DNA of 6,764 bases from Dehalococcoidia bacterium. Lineage in GTDB: Bacteria > Chloroflexota > Dehalococcoidia > JACVQG01. The DNA lies in the NCBI GenBank assembly GCA_015661045.1, contig JACVQG010000075.1, forward strand, positions 1 to 6,764, in the 5' to 3' direction. The translations under genes and the position numbers were made by a program. Each line of letters opens with the position of its first letter. Within the stretch, counting starts at the first letter, position 1. The notes under the pieces were generated by a model, which saw nothing but the letters and a program-made list of their open reading frames with translations, had not been told where the DNA came from and made no database searches. Positions 1-5,089 of the stretch are shown here, in pieces.

Positions 1-989
1 AACTGTTTTACATCTTCCAGTTTGGGACCAGTTCCGCCCTTAACCCGGAAACCAGTAGCCACCAGGGTGATGCTGACCTCGTTATCCTTGCGGGGGTCGA
101 AAACCACACCAAAGATAATATTGGCCATCGGGTCAACTGCTTTGGCGATAATGGCTGCGGCTTCGTTAACCTCATTCAGTGTCAGGTTGCTGCTGCCGCA
201 AACATTATATAGAACTCCGCGAGCTCCCTCTATGGAGACATCCAGTAAAGGGCTAGCCAGAGCGGCTTTAGCGGCGTCTGTGGCCCGATTGGTGCCTGTA
301 CCTTTACCTATGGATAACCAGGCTGGGCCAGCGCCTTTCATTACCGACCGGATATCAGCGAAGTCCAGGTTAATCAGGCCGGGCATAGTGATAACTGAGG
401 CTATGGACTCTACTGCCTGTCGCAAAATGTCATCGGCCATCTTGAAAGCGCTATCCACGACTGTCTTGGAATCACAGAGTTGCAGGAGACGGTCGTTAGG
501 GATAGCTATAAGGGTATCCACATGTGGTTGTAGTTTAGCTATACCATCTTCAGCTTGCATCCGGCGATGGGCGCCTTCAAATCCAAAGGGTTTTGTGACT
601 ACACCGATTACCAGAGCGCCTGTTTCTTTAGCCATTTCGGCTACAACTGGAGCAGCTCCTGTGCCAGTGCCGCCACCCATACCGGCGGTGATGAAAATCA
701 TATCGGCGCCGCCGCAGATATCCCTGAGTTCATCGCGGCTCTCCATGGCTGCTCTGGCGCCTACGCCGGGGTCGCCCCCAGCGCCCAGACCGCGGGTGAA
801 CTTTTCGCCGAGTTGTACTTTATTAGGAGCCTCAGACAACTGAAGGCTCTGAGCATCAGTATTCAGGGCATAAAACTCCACGCCGGGGATTTCCTCACGG
901 ACCATACGGGTTACGGCGTTGGAGCCGCCGCCACCCACGCCAATAACTTTTATCTTGGCAGAGTTGGCGGAAACTATTTGTTTAGCCAT
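1..989 (-). CDS. ftsZ: Cell division GTPase FtsZ, C-terminus cut by window edge
   Basis: Tubulin-like GTPase that polymerises into the cytokinetic Z ring at midcell. Reading from the ATG at 989 gives 329 residues that run off the left edge. Seen: the N-terminal nucleotide motif [10 protein letters not shown] (17-26), NTDAQ (43-47), the tubulin signature GGGTGTG (105-111), the PNDRLL segment (164-169) and the T7 synergy loop NLDFADI (207-213) with the catalytic aspartates D209 and D212. The C-terminal activation domain is present to about residue 329. The flexible linker and the conserved tail that binds FtsA lie outside the window. The start is set by a strong AAGGAAGGAGGA site 4 bases upstream. 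It is 20 bases downstream of ftsA, so the two are almost certainly co-transcribed and made together. The T7 region reads [12 protein letters not shown] where many FtsZ have an N-A-G-T/S-A-L-M motif, a divergence I associate with Chloroflexota (recollection only). Identity is secure. Confidence 0.98.
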   Translation of the reverse strand, partial: MAKQIVSANSAKIKVIGVGGGGSNAVTRMVREEIPGVEFYALNTDAQSLQLSEAPNKVQLGEKFTRGLGAGGDPGVGARAAMESRDELRDICGGADMIFITAGMGGGTGTGAAPVVAEMAKETGALVIGVVTKPFGFEGAHRRMQAEDGIAKLQPHVDTLIAIPNDRLLQLCDSKTVVDSAFKMADDILRQAVESIASVITMPGLINLDFADIRSVMKGAGPAWLSIGKGTGTNRATDAAKAALASPLLDVSIEGARGVLYNVCGSSNLTLNEVNEAAAIIAKAVDPMANIIFGVVFDPRKDNEVSITLVATGFRVKGGTGPKLEDVKQ

Positions 990-993
990 ATTA

Positions 994-1005
994 TCCTCCT
1001 TCCTT
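994..1005 (-). promoter_or_regulatory. Shine-Dalgarno site of ftsZ
   Basis: AAGGAAGGAGGA on the minus strand, 4 bases before the ftsZ ATG. Exactly the same 12-mer precedes ftsA, so both division genes carry the same near-ideal ribosome-binding site, which fits a need for high expression. Confidence 0.85.
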
Positions 1006-1009
1006 CATT

Positions 1010-2260
1010 TTATAGATTAACCCAGTGTTTTGCCTTGTTCACAAACCGCCGCAGGCCTTTGCCCATAACGACGCCCACTCCTTCATCGGGAGTGCCTTCC
1101 TCTTCAGAATAGCGCCGGGCTCCCCAAATAAGCAGGCCTACCGCTGTAGAATAGGCTGGATCATAGAGGATGTCTGCCAGACCGTAGACATCCTTAGGGA
1201 TACCGACCCGCACAGGAAGTCGGAATACATCTGCGGCTACGGAATCTATACCAGGTAGATTGGCGACGCCGCCCGTAAGGACTATACCCGCCGGGATCAA
1301 AGAGGCATAGTCTGCATGTGGTAACTCCAGCAGGAGCATGCGCATCATCTCATCTATTCTTGCCCGGACGATGTCATTAACATCCTGGTTAAGTATCTCC
1401 TGACCGTTGTCAAGGCCGACAGAAGCGCCATCTATTTTGGCGACATTCTCTTTATCCCCCGGTATTTCTAGTAATGTGCCGTATTTCCTCTTGATTTCCT
1501 CGGCAATTTCAAATGGAATTCCCAGGCCAATGGCAATATCCCGGGTAAGCTGGTAACCACCGACTGGAAGAACTGCGGTATGCCAGATGCTGCCCTCTTT
1601 AAAAATGGCTATATCAGTAGTTCCACCACCGATATCAGCCATGAGAACACCAGCTTCTTTTTCATCAGGCCGGAGAACTGCTTCGCTGCTGGCTATGGGC
1701 TCCAGCACTAAATCTTCTACATCTACCCCTAACCCCCGGATACACTTTAGAAGGTTCTGCACGGATGAAGTAGCTGCAGTAACTACATGGGTCTCCACAT
1801 CCAGGCGGAAACCATTCATGCCTATTGGATTTTTCACACCTTCCTGTCCATCCAGGGTATAGGTTCTTGGGATTACGTGTAACAGTTTGCGTTCAGCATT
1901 GGTGCTAACGGTCCTTGCTGACTCTAACACCCGTTTCAGGTCACCAGGTGAAACAACCCGGTCACCGCGGGTAACGGCTACTGCACTCTTGGTATTTACG
2001 GAATTTATATGCCTTCCGGTTATTCCGACATAAGCGGTTTCCATTTTTATACCCGCTGCATGTTCGGCTTTTCTTACTGCCTCACGGACAGCCTCCCTGG
2101 CCTCGTCGGGGTTAACGACTACGCCCTTGCGCAATCCTTTGCTTGGGGCTACCCCAACGCCCAGGATCTGGAAGCTATTTTCATCTCCAGCGTCTGCCAT
2201 AATGGCCGCCACTTTTGATGTTCCGACATCTATGGCGGACACAACGGATTTTTTCCCCAA
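1010..2260 (-). CDS. ftsA: Cell division protein FtsA, actin-like membrane anchor of FtsZ
   Basis: Actin-fold ATPase that tethers FtsZ filaments to the membrane and recruits later division proteins. The 416 residues match the usual length. Seen in order: phosphate-1 motif AIDVGTSKVAAI (9-20); the FtsA-specific 1C domain around 75-165 (YVGITGRHI at 77-85); phosphate-2 motif ADIGGGTTDIAIF (208-220); the adenosine motif GIVLTGGVANLPGI (325-338); and a C-terminal amphipathic helix, KGLRRFVNKAKHWVNL (401-416), basic on one face and hydrophobic on the other, which is the membrane-targeting sequence. The start codon is TTG at 2260: it has an excellent AAGGAAGGAGGA site 7 bases upstream, and the next methionine (residue 21) would delete the phosphate-1 motif. 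It lies 59 bases after the preceding small ORF and 20 bases before ftsZ. The acidic linker before the helix (EEEGTPDEG) is typical. ftsQ, the usual upstream neighbour, is absent. Confidence 0.97.
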   Translation of the reverse strand: MGKKSVVSAIDVGTSKVAAIMADAGDENSFQILGVGVAPSKGLRKGVVVNPDEAREAVREAVRKAEHAAGIKMETAYVGITGRHINSVNTKSAVAVTRGDRVVSPGDLKRVLESARTVSTNAERKLLHVIPRTYTLDGQEGVKNPIGMNGFRLDVETHVVTAATSSVQNLLKCIRGLGVDVEDLVLEPIASSEAVLRPDEKEAGVLMADIGGGTTDIAIFKEGSIWHTAVLPVGGYQLTRDIAIGLGIPFEIAEEIKRKYGTLLEIPGDKENVAKIDGASVGLDNGQEILNQDVNDIVRARIDEMMRMLLLELPHADYASLIPAGIVLTGGVANLPGIDSVAADVFRLPVRVGIPKDVYGLADILYDPAYSTAVGLLIWGARRYSEEEGTPDEGVGVVMGKGLRRFVNKAKHWVNL

Positions 2261-2267
2261 TTTTTGT

Positions 2268-2279
2268 TCCTCCTTCCTT
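2268..2279 (-). promoter_or_regulatory. Shine-Dalgarno site that fixes the TTG start of ftsA
   Basis: AAGGAAGGAGGA on the minus strand, followed by 7 bases and then TTG. No ATG or GTG in frame lies nearby, so this site decides the unusual start codon. It is identical over 12 bases to the site before ftsZ. Confidence 0.8.
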
Positions 2280-2319
2280 AAATATACTAAATATAATCAC
2301 TCGAATACCGGGTCACTAA

Positions 2320-2688
2320 TTACATAGTCACCACTTCTCCCTTCAGCCAGCGGTTTGAAGATGTGTATGATTGAGTGAGACCCCTGCCCTTGATAAAAGG
2401 TAGTGTGGCTTGTGCTCGACGAATTTTAAATGATTTGGTCACGGGACCGGATAACAATGATGTCCGAGCAGGGGTCTCGATTGCCAGGAAATGAGATTGG
2501 CTGGCTCGTGTGATTCCAAGACGACAGGCGTCGCACCGGCAAGCGCCTGAAACTCGCGAACTAAAACCCGCGTAATGCATTAGCGACCAACTCAGTAGAC
2601 CGATTCCTAAACCTGTGGTAATAGGCTCCGGAAGGAATATTAAGAACAACGCAAAGCTAACCGAACAAATAAATTTGAATTTTCTCAT
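2320..2688 (-). CDS. Small membrane-type protein of unknown function between rsmH and ftsA
   Basis: I do not recognise this 122-residue ORF. The ATG at 2688 follows AAAGGG by 7 bases, and the ORF starts 13 bases after the rsmH stop, so translation as an operon member is plausible. Residues 1-5 are basic (MRKFK), 6-20 form a hydrophobic segment and 25-42 a second weaker one (GLGIGLLSWSLMHY), which suggests one or two membrane passes or a signal anchor. The rest is basic, with a CRCDAC cysteine cluster (51-56) and no family motif. It occupies the place where ftsL stands in many dcw clusters, but it has no coiled coil after the membrane segment, so I do not call it FtsL. Oddities: more CGA and TCG codons than its neighbours, and the second half lies over an 11-bp perfect inverted repeat (2377-2478). 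Alternatives are that only the N-terminal part is an ancestral gene with a replaced tail, or that the tail is a chance reading of structured or mobile DNA. Confidence 0.5.
   Translation of the reverse strand: MRKFKFICSVSFALFLIFLPEPITTGLGIGLLSWSLMHYAGFSSRVSGACRCDACRLGITRASQSHFLAIETPARTSLLSGPVTKSFKIRRAQATLPFIKGRGLTQSYTSSNRWLKGEVVTM
2377..2478. repeat. 102-bp inverted-repeat element (11-bp perfect arms) inside the rsmH-ftsA spacer ORF
   Basis: GAGACCCCTGC at 2377-2387 and GCAGGGGTCTC at 2468-2478 are exact reverse complements with 80 bases between them. The interior holds further short hairpins on the plus strand: CCTT/AAGG near 2388-2400, GGTC-ACGG-GACC near 2439-2451 and CGGA/TCCG near 2450-2467. 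GATTG directly follows the right arm (2479-2483), and another GATTG ends three bases before the left arm (2369-2373), an imperfect hint of a target-site duplication. It could be the closing stem of a structured RNA on either strand, a small MITE-like element, or chance. No transposase is present. Confidence 0.5.
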
Positions 2689-2701
2689 GGGACTACCCTT
2701 T

Positions 2702-3628
2702 CTATATTTTCTCTGCCGCCCGGAGCCTGGCGCTACGGCTGCGCGGATTCCTGCTTAGTTCATCTTCCGATGGCTGGATGGCTTTCTTGCTCAGGAGCTT
2801 TAAGGTGGGGCTGTGCCCGCACACACAAATCGGAGTACTGGAGGGACATACACAACCTCGGCTTTCAAGGGAAAGAAATTGTTTGACTATCCTGTCTTCA
2901 AGGGAGTGGTAGCTGATAACAACCAGACGGCCTCCCGGACGCAATAAATTTATGGACTGCCGGAGGCCGGTTGAGAGATTATCCAACTCCATGTTGACAG
3001 CAATACGCAAGGCCTGAAAACTACGGGTGGCCGGGTGGATTCGCCCTCGCTTCTGTCCGAACGCCTGAGCAATAATAGCGGCTAGCTCCAGGGTAGTCAT
3101 TATGGGGCGATGGTTGATAATATGTCGGGCTATTTTACGGCTGGCAGGTTCCTCGCCATACTGATATAAAAGCCTGGCTAATTCCTTTTCAGGATAATTG
3201 TTGACTATGTCTAAGGCTGTAATATCCTGATTGGGGTCAAAACGCATGTCTAAGGGTGCATCATGGGTGAAGCTGAATCCTCTGCCTGTCTCCGAGAGTT
3301 GCATGGAAGATAGTCCGAGGTCGAATAATATGCCGTCTACCTGCCGGAAGTCATGGATAGTAGCTATGATTTCTAATTGTGCGAAGTTGGCATTGACGAG
3401 GATAGCGTGCTGAGGAAGGATTGATTGGGCTAACCGGATGGACTCAGGGTCCGCATCTATACCCAATACCTGGCTACCTGGAAAGCTATTAAGAATGGCC
3501 TGGGAGTGTCCCCCTGAACCTACAGTGCAGTCTATGTATCGGTCTCCGGGCGATGAACCCCGAAGATACTCGATTACTGCATCTACAAGGACTGGTGTAT
3601 GAGAGATGGTAGCCATCAGGGCGCTCAT
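2702..3628 (-). CDS. rsmH: 16S rRNA (cytosine1402-N4)-methyltransferase RsmH (MraW)
   Basis: SAM-dependent methyltransferase that N4-methylates C1402 in the decoding centre of 16S rRNA, acting on the small ribosomal subunit in the cytoplasm. With the ATG at 3628 it has 308 residues, the normal length. Seen: HTPVLVDAVIEYL (10-22), SAM motif I DCTVGSGGHS (33-42), GIDADP (56-61), DGILFDLGLSSMQL (98-111), GRGFSF (115-120), PLDMRFDP (125-132), HPATRSFQALRIAVN (198-212), ISYHSLEDRIVK (238-249), a C-rich stretch with C259, C261, C268 and C270, and the C-terminal NPRSRSARLRAAEK. An in-frame GTG at 3655 would add nine residues, but it has no ribosome-binding site and lies in the loop of a GC-rich hairpin. 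The ATG at 3628 has GGTGG 10 bases upstream, so I prefer it. mraZ ends 105 bases upstream, and the next ORF starts 13 bases downstream. Confidence 0.96.
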   Translation of the reverse strand: MSALMATISHTPVLVDAVIEYLRGSSPGDRYIDCTVGSGGHSQAILNSFPGSQVLGIDADPESIRLAQSILPQHAILVNANFAQLEIIATIHDFRQVDGILFDLGLSSMQLSETGRGFSFTHDAPLDMRFDPNQDITALDIVNNYPEKELARLLYQYGEEPASRKIARHIINHRPIMTTLELAAIIAQAFGQKRGRIHPATRSFQALRIAVNMELDNLSTGLRQSINLLRPGGRLVVISYHSLEDRIVKQFLSLESRGCVCPSSTPICVCGHSPTLKLLSKKAIQPSEDELSRNPRSRSARLRAAEKI

Positions 3629-3640
3629 ATTTATCTTTCC

Positions 3641-3664
3641 ACCGCCCCGGTACACCGGTGCGGT
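3641..3664 (-). promoter_or_regulatory. GC-rich hairpin overlapping the rsmH ribosome-binding site
   Basis: A 24-base dyad in which 10 of 12 positions pair. As minus-strand RNA it folds as ACCGC-A-CCGG, loop UGUA, CCGG-G-GCGGU, a nine-pair stem with one A/G mismatch. Its 3' side runs into the GGTGG Shine-Dalgarno at 3639-3643, so folding would partly hide the site used by the rsmH ATG at 3628. There is no downstream U tract, so it is not an intrinsic terminator. It may control translation, or be a DNA operator dyad. Confidence 0.45.
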
Positions 3665-3733
3665 TTGCTGGATGTTATGCCTATGAAATTAAATTGTTAC
3701 CGGTTATTGTAATTAATCATTATCTCATCGTTC

Positions 3734-4162
3734 CTATTCCAAACTTTCCGAGATTTGCTCGGCATTTTCTATTAATATTTCCGTCTCAGCCTGCCAACGC
3801 TTGGGTGACCAAACTTCAATATAAGTCCCAACTCCAACTACAATCGCTTCGTTATTAATCTCCGCTTGCTGGCGCAGGCTGGATGGAATAGTAGCTCTTC
3901 CTTGCCCATCTATTACCAGGTCAAAACTCAAGCCATAATTAAATCTAAAAAACTCCCGAACTTTTTTCTTATTTTGCTTTTCAGCCAGGGCATCTATTTG
4001 TTTTTCCCACTCCGGAGTGGGTAGGATCCTGATATTGCCTTCAAAGCCGGCAGCCCAGACTCCACCTTCTTTGGCCAGCTTTTCCCGGAAAGCGGGCGGA
4101 AGGGGTATTCTCCCTTTAGCGTCAACGCGATATTCATGAGCGCCGAGAAACCTCGAAGGCAT
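3734..4162 (-). CDS. mraZ: Transcriptional regulator MraZ
   Basis: DNA-binding repressor or activator of the dcw operon, conserved at its head. The 142 residues carry two SpoVT/AbrB-like halves, each with the family's D-x-x-G-R signature: DAKGRIPLPPAFRE (14-27) and DGQGRATIPSSLRQ (85-98). The N-terminal FLGAHEY (5-11) and VVGVGTYIEVWSPKRW (108-123) are also typical. The ATG at 4162 agrees with the family N-terminus, although only a weak GAGAG site stands 11 bases upstream. The family assembles as ring-shaped oligomers and binds tandem G-rich repeats in phase with the DNA helix. Such repeats are seen not directly before mraZ but before the upstream gene (4628-4656), so MraZ may regulate from there. 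The C-terminus is longer and more acidic (about 20 residues after W123) than in the shortest homologues. Confidence 0.96.
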   Translation of the reverse strand: MPSRFLGAHEYRVDAKGRIPLPPAFREKLAKEGGVWAAGFEGNIRILPTPEWEKQIDALAEKQNKKKVREFFRFNYGLSFDLVIDGQGRATIPSSLRQQAEINNEAIVVGVGTYIEVWSPKRWQAETEILIENAEQISESLE

Positions 4163-4188
4163 TTATTATTTATCTCTCAAAAAATGAC

Positions 4189-4218
4189 TTTATATAGAAT
4201 TGCCTACGCCTCGGCCAA
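4189..4218 (-). promoter_or_regulatory. Possible secondary promoter for mraZ
   Basis: On the minus strand TTGGCC (4218-4213) stands 18 bases before TATAAA (4194-4189), inside the end of the upstream gene and about 27 bases before the mraZ ATG. The -10 matches 5 of 6 consensus bases and the -35 matches 4 of 6. Sequence resemblance only. Confidence 0.3.
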
Positions 4219-4584
4219 TACATGGGAAGATGGCCAGCGATGGGCCGCCAGATAAGATAATTTTTGGGCTTGCTCCCAGTCTAGATTAGACAAGGCCATT
4301 ACCGGCTCCCGCTTTTCCGGGTTGGCAGTTAGCGTGTAAAGGGTCAAACCGCGAGGATTTGTTTTCTCCTCCACAACGCCCTCGTCCACGAGCATCCCCA
4401 GCGCCTCTTTGAGGTCGAACTTTTTAACATCCACAGCCCCACCGATGCAGGGTAGAGAGAACTGAGTTTGGGGATGCTTGCTCCAGAACTGTAAGACCAG
4501 GAATCGCCCCGCTGAGTTGCCATGCTTGCGAACAAATTGAAGTAGTTTCATCCTAGTCTCCTTGTCAAGATTGGTCACCACCAT
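4204..4584 (-). CDS. Unknown winged-helix-like protein heading the mraZ operon
   Basis: A 126-residue soluble protein that I do not recognise. The ATG at 4584 is chosen because a perfect AAGGAGGT lies 8 bases upstream; the reading frame stays open up to a TTG at 4680, but that TTG is part of a promoter hexamer and lacks a binding site. No signal peptide or membrane segment is visible. Residues 25-37 (AGRFLVLQFWSKH), 57-68 (DLKEALGMLVDE) and the following GVVEEKTNPRGLTLYTL (69-85) read like helix, recognition-type helix and beta wing, so a winged-helix DNA-binding fold is a reasonable guess. The C-terminal LDWEQAQKLSYLAAHRW (101-117) looks like an additional amphipathic helix. It ends 41 bases before mraZ on the same strand, so it probably shares the division operon's promoter and may be a lineage-specific regulator. 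Function is inferred from fold appearance only; a non-DNA-binding winged helix is equally possible. Confidence 0.8.
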   Translation of the reverse strand: MVVTNLDKETRMKLLQFVRKHGNSAGRFLVLQFWSKHPQTQFSLPCIGGAVDVKKFDLKEALGMLVDEGVVEEKTNPRGLTLYTLTANPEKREPVMALSNLDWEQAQKLSYLAAHRWPSSHVLAEA

Positions 4585-4592
4585 TGGTTTGT

Positions 4593-4600
4593 ACCTCCTT
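4593..4600 (-). promoter_or_regulatory. Shine-Dalgarno site fixing the start of the operon's first gene
   Basis: AAGGAGGT on the minus strand, 8 bases before the ATG at 4584. It is a full match to the anti-Shine-Dalgarno complement and argues against the upstream TTG start at 4680. Confidence 0.8.
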
Positions 4601-4627
4601 AAGGTCTCCCCGAAATCTTCCCTTTTT

Positions 4628-4656
4628 CCCCTCTTTTCACCACTAAGCACCACGCT
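4628..4656 (-). promoter_or_regulatory. Candidate MraZ-box array (three repeats at 10-bp period)
   Basis: On the minus strand AGCGTGG (4656-4650), TTAGTGG (4646-4640) and AAAGAGG (4636-4630) repeat with exactly one helical turn between starts; the first two share GTGGTG. Known MraZ operators are tandem AAAGTG[T/G]- or TGGG-type boxes with 10-bp periodicity (from memory of Mycoplasma and E. coli work). The array sits just downstream of a consensus -35 hexamer and 44 bases before the first gene, where bound MraZ would block transcription. MraZ is encoded two genes downstream, so this would be autoregulation. Confidence 0.45.
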
Positions 4657-4680
4657 AACATTATTTATCCCCACTGTCAA
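4652..4680 (-). promoter_or_regulatory. Candidate promoter of the division operon
   Basis: A perfect TTGACA -35 hexamer (4680-4675) on the minus strand, then 17 bases and TAGCGT (4657-4652), which keeps the T1, A2 and T6 positions of the -10 consensus. The -10 is weak, which suits a regulated promoter, and the MraZ-like repeats overlap its -10 and start region. Confidence 0.45.
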
Positions 4681-4829
4681 TACCTTTTACAGGACTATTT
4701 TTAAATTCTTTCAGTTTATTCTGGGCACTCTCCACGCCTCATTAACACCGTCATTACCGGAGAAGATAACAGAGTTTTCAATAATATTGGGTGTTTAATA
4801 ATTTAATTTCAAAGGAGTTATCAGAGGTT

Positions 4830-4859
4830 TTGATAATGGGAAAGTAGTAGCGTGATAAC
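4830..4859 (+). promoter_or_regulatory. Possible distal promoter ahead of the LexA-like palindrome
   Basis: TTGATA (4830-4835) is followed after 18 bases by GATAAC (4854-4859). Each hexamer is a moderate match to sigma-A consensus. A start about 7 bases downstream would fall inside the 12-bp palindrome at 4860-4871. Weak evidence by itself. Confidence 0.3.
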
Positions 4860-4872
4860 GAACAATTGTTCT
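4859..4872. promoter_or_regulatory. LexA (Cheo-box)-like palindrome
   Basis: GAACAATTGTTC at 4860-4871 is a perfect 12-bp palindrome preceded by C. It fits the Gram-positive LexA operator pattern CGAAC-N4-GTTCG except for the final base, which is T. It lies in the divergent intergenic region, 175 bases before the flavoenzyme gene and 275 before the division operon. A LexA role is inferred from motif match alone. Confidence 0.4.
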
Positions 4873-4877
4873 TATTT

Positions 4878-4924
4878 AGATAAAATTTAAACTTGTTTCA
4901 GTATTTTGTGTTCTGATTTTATCT
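4878..4924. repeat. 9-bp AT-rich inverted repeat
   Basis: AGATAAAAT (4878-4886) and ATTTTATCT (4916-4924) are exact reverse complements with 29 bases between them; the loop contains AAAC-TT-GTTT. Neither strand shows a terminator-type T tract after a GC-rich stem. If the distal promoter at 4830 is used, this would be a leader hairpin. Confidence 0.4.
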
Positions 4925-4933
4925 CAAAAATTT

Positions 4934-4955
4934 GGGGGGGGTGCAGGTGGGTGGG
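4934..4955 (+). other. G-quadruplex motif upstream of the flavoenzyme promoter
   Basis: A run of eight G (4934-4941) followed by TGCAGGT, GGG, T, GGG fits the G3-N2-G3-N7-G3-N1-G3 quadruplex rule. It ends 26 bases before the -35 hexamer at 4982. It stands out in otherwise AT-rich DNA. Confidence 0.5.
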
Positions 4956-4981
4956 ATAATTTTATAGATACATTTTGCCCT

Positions 4982-5010
4982 TTGACTTTGGCGCTATCAG
5001 GGGCTACAAT
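4982..5010 (+). promoter_or_regulatory. Sigma-A type promoter of the flavoenzyme gene
   Basis: TTGACT (4982-4987), an optimal 17-base spacer, then TACAAT (5005-5010): five of six consensus bases in each hexamer. Predicted start near 5017, giving a leader of about 30 bases. The start region carries a small dyad, TCCAG-GCAGT-CTGGA (5010-5024), which could be an operator. Confidence 0.75.
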
Positions 5011-5017
5011 CCAGGCA

Positions 5018-5089
5018 GTCTGGAGCAAAGGAAGGGAAATCGAGGAATGAGCAAGTTATTCGAGAAAATAAAAATCGGTAGTCTGGAGC
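5018..5089 (+). repeat. 10-bp direct repeat AGTCTGGAGC in leader and early coding region
   Basis: AGTCTGGAGC occurs at 5018-5027 and again at 5080-5089, 62 bases apart (close to six helical turns). The first copy overlaps the dyad at the predicted transcription start; the second lies within codons 12-15 of the flavoenzyme gene. It may be a pair of regulator sites or coincidence. Confidence 0.35.

Larger units (their letters stand above)
4681..5046. other. Divergent intergenic region without a gene
   Basis: These 366 bases separate the minus-strand division operon from the plus-strand flavoenzyme gene. I see no convincing ORF, tRNA or rRNA. The left part (4681-4800) is AT-rich with no clear structure. 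From 4818 to 5024 it holds several regulatory-looking elements listed separately. TTATCA (4818-4823) and TGATAA (4831-4836) form a 6-bp inverted repeat, and TGATAA recurs at 4853-4858. Confidence 0.7.

Noticed and set aside
22..843. Long open frame on the plus strand opposite ftsZ
   Set aside because: It is antisense to a clearly conserved FtsZ, has no ribosome-binding site and its product shows no family motif; it arises from the codon bias of ftsZ.
555..1112. Plus-strand open frame spanning the ftsZ start and ftsA end
   Set aside because: It overlaps two secure minus-strand genes and their ribosome-binding site; no coding signal of its own.
2261..2319. Possible internal promoter before ftsA (GTGACC with TATTTA)
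   Set aside because: Both hexamers match consensus poorly and the AT-rich gap is short; not enough to call a promoter.
2573..2582. Palindrome TAATGCATTA
   Set aside because: A 10-bp palindrome inside the small membrane ORF; plausible by chance and without partner sites, so not called as an operator.
3629..3655. Nine-residue N-terminal extension of RsmH from a GTG
   Set aside because: The extension is not part of the family, the GTG has no Shine-Dalgarno site, and it lies in a hairpin loop.
4585..4680. 32-residue extension of the operon's first protein from a TTG
   Set aside because: The TTG is part of a consensus TTGACA promoter hexamer and the true ATG has a perfect AAGGAGGT site.
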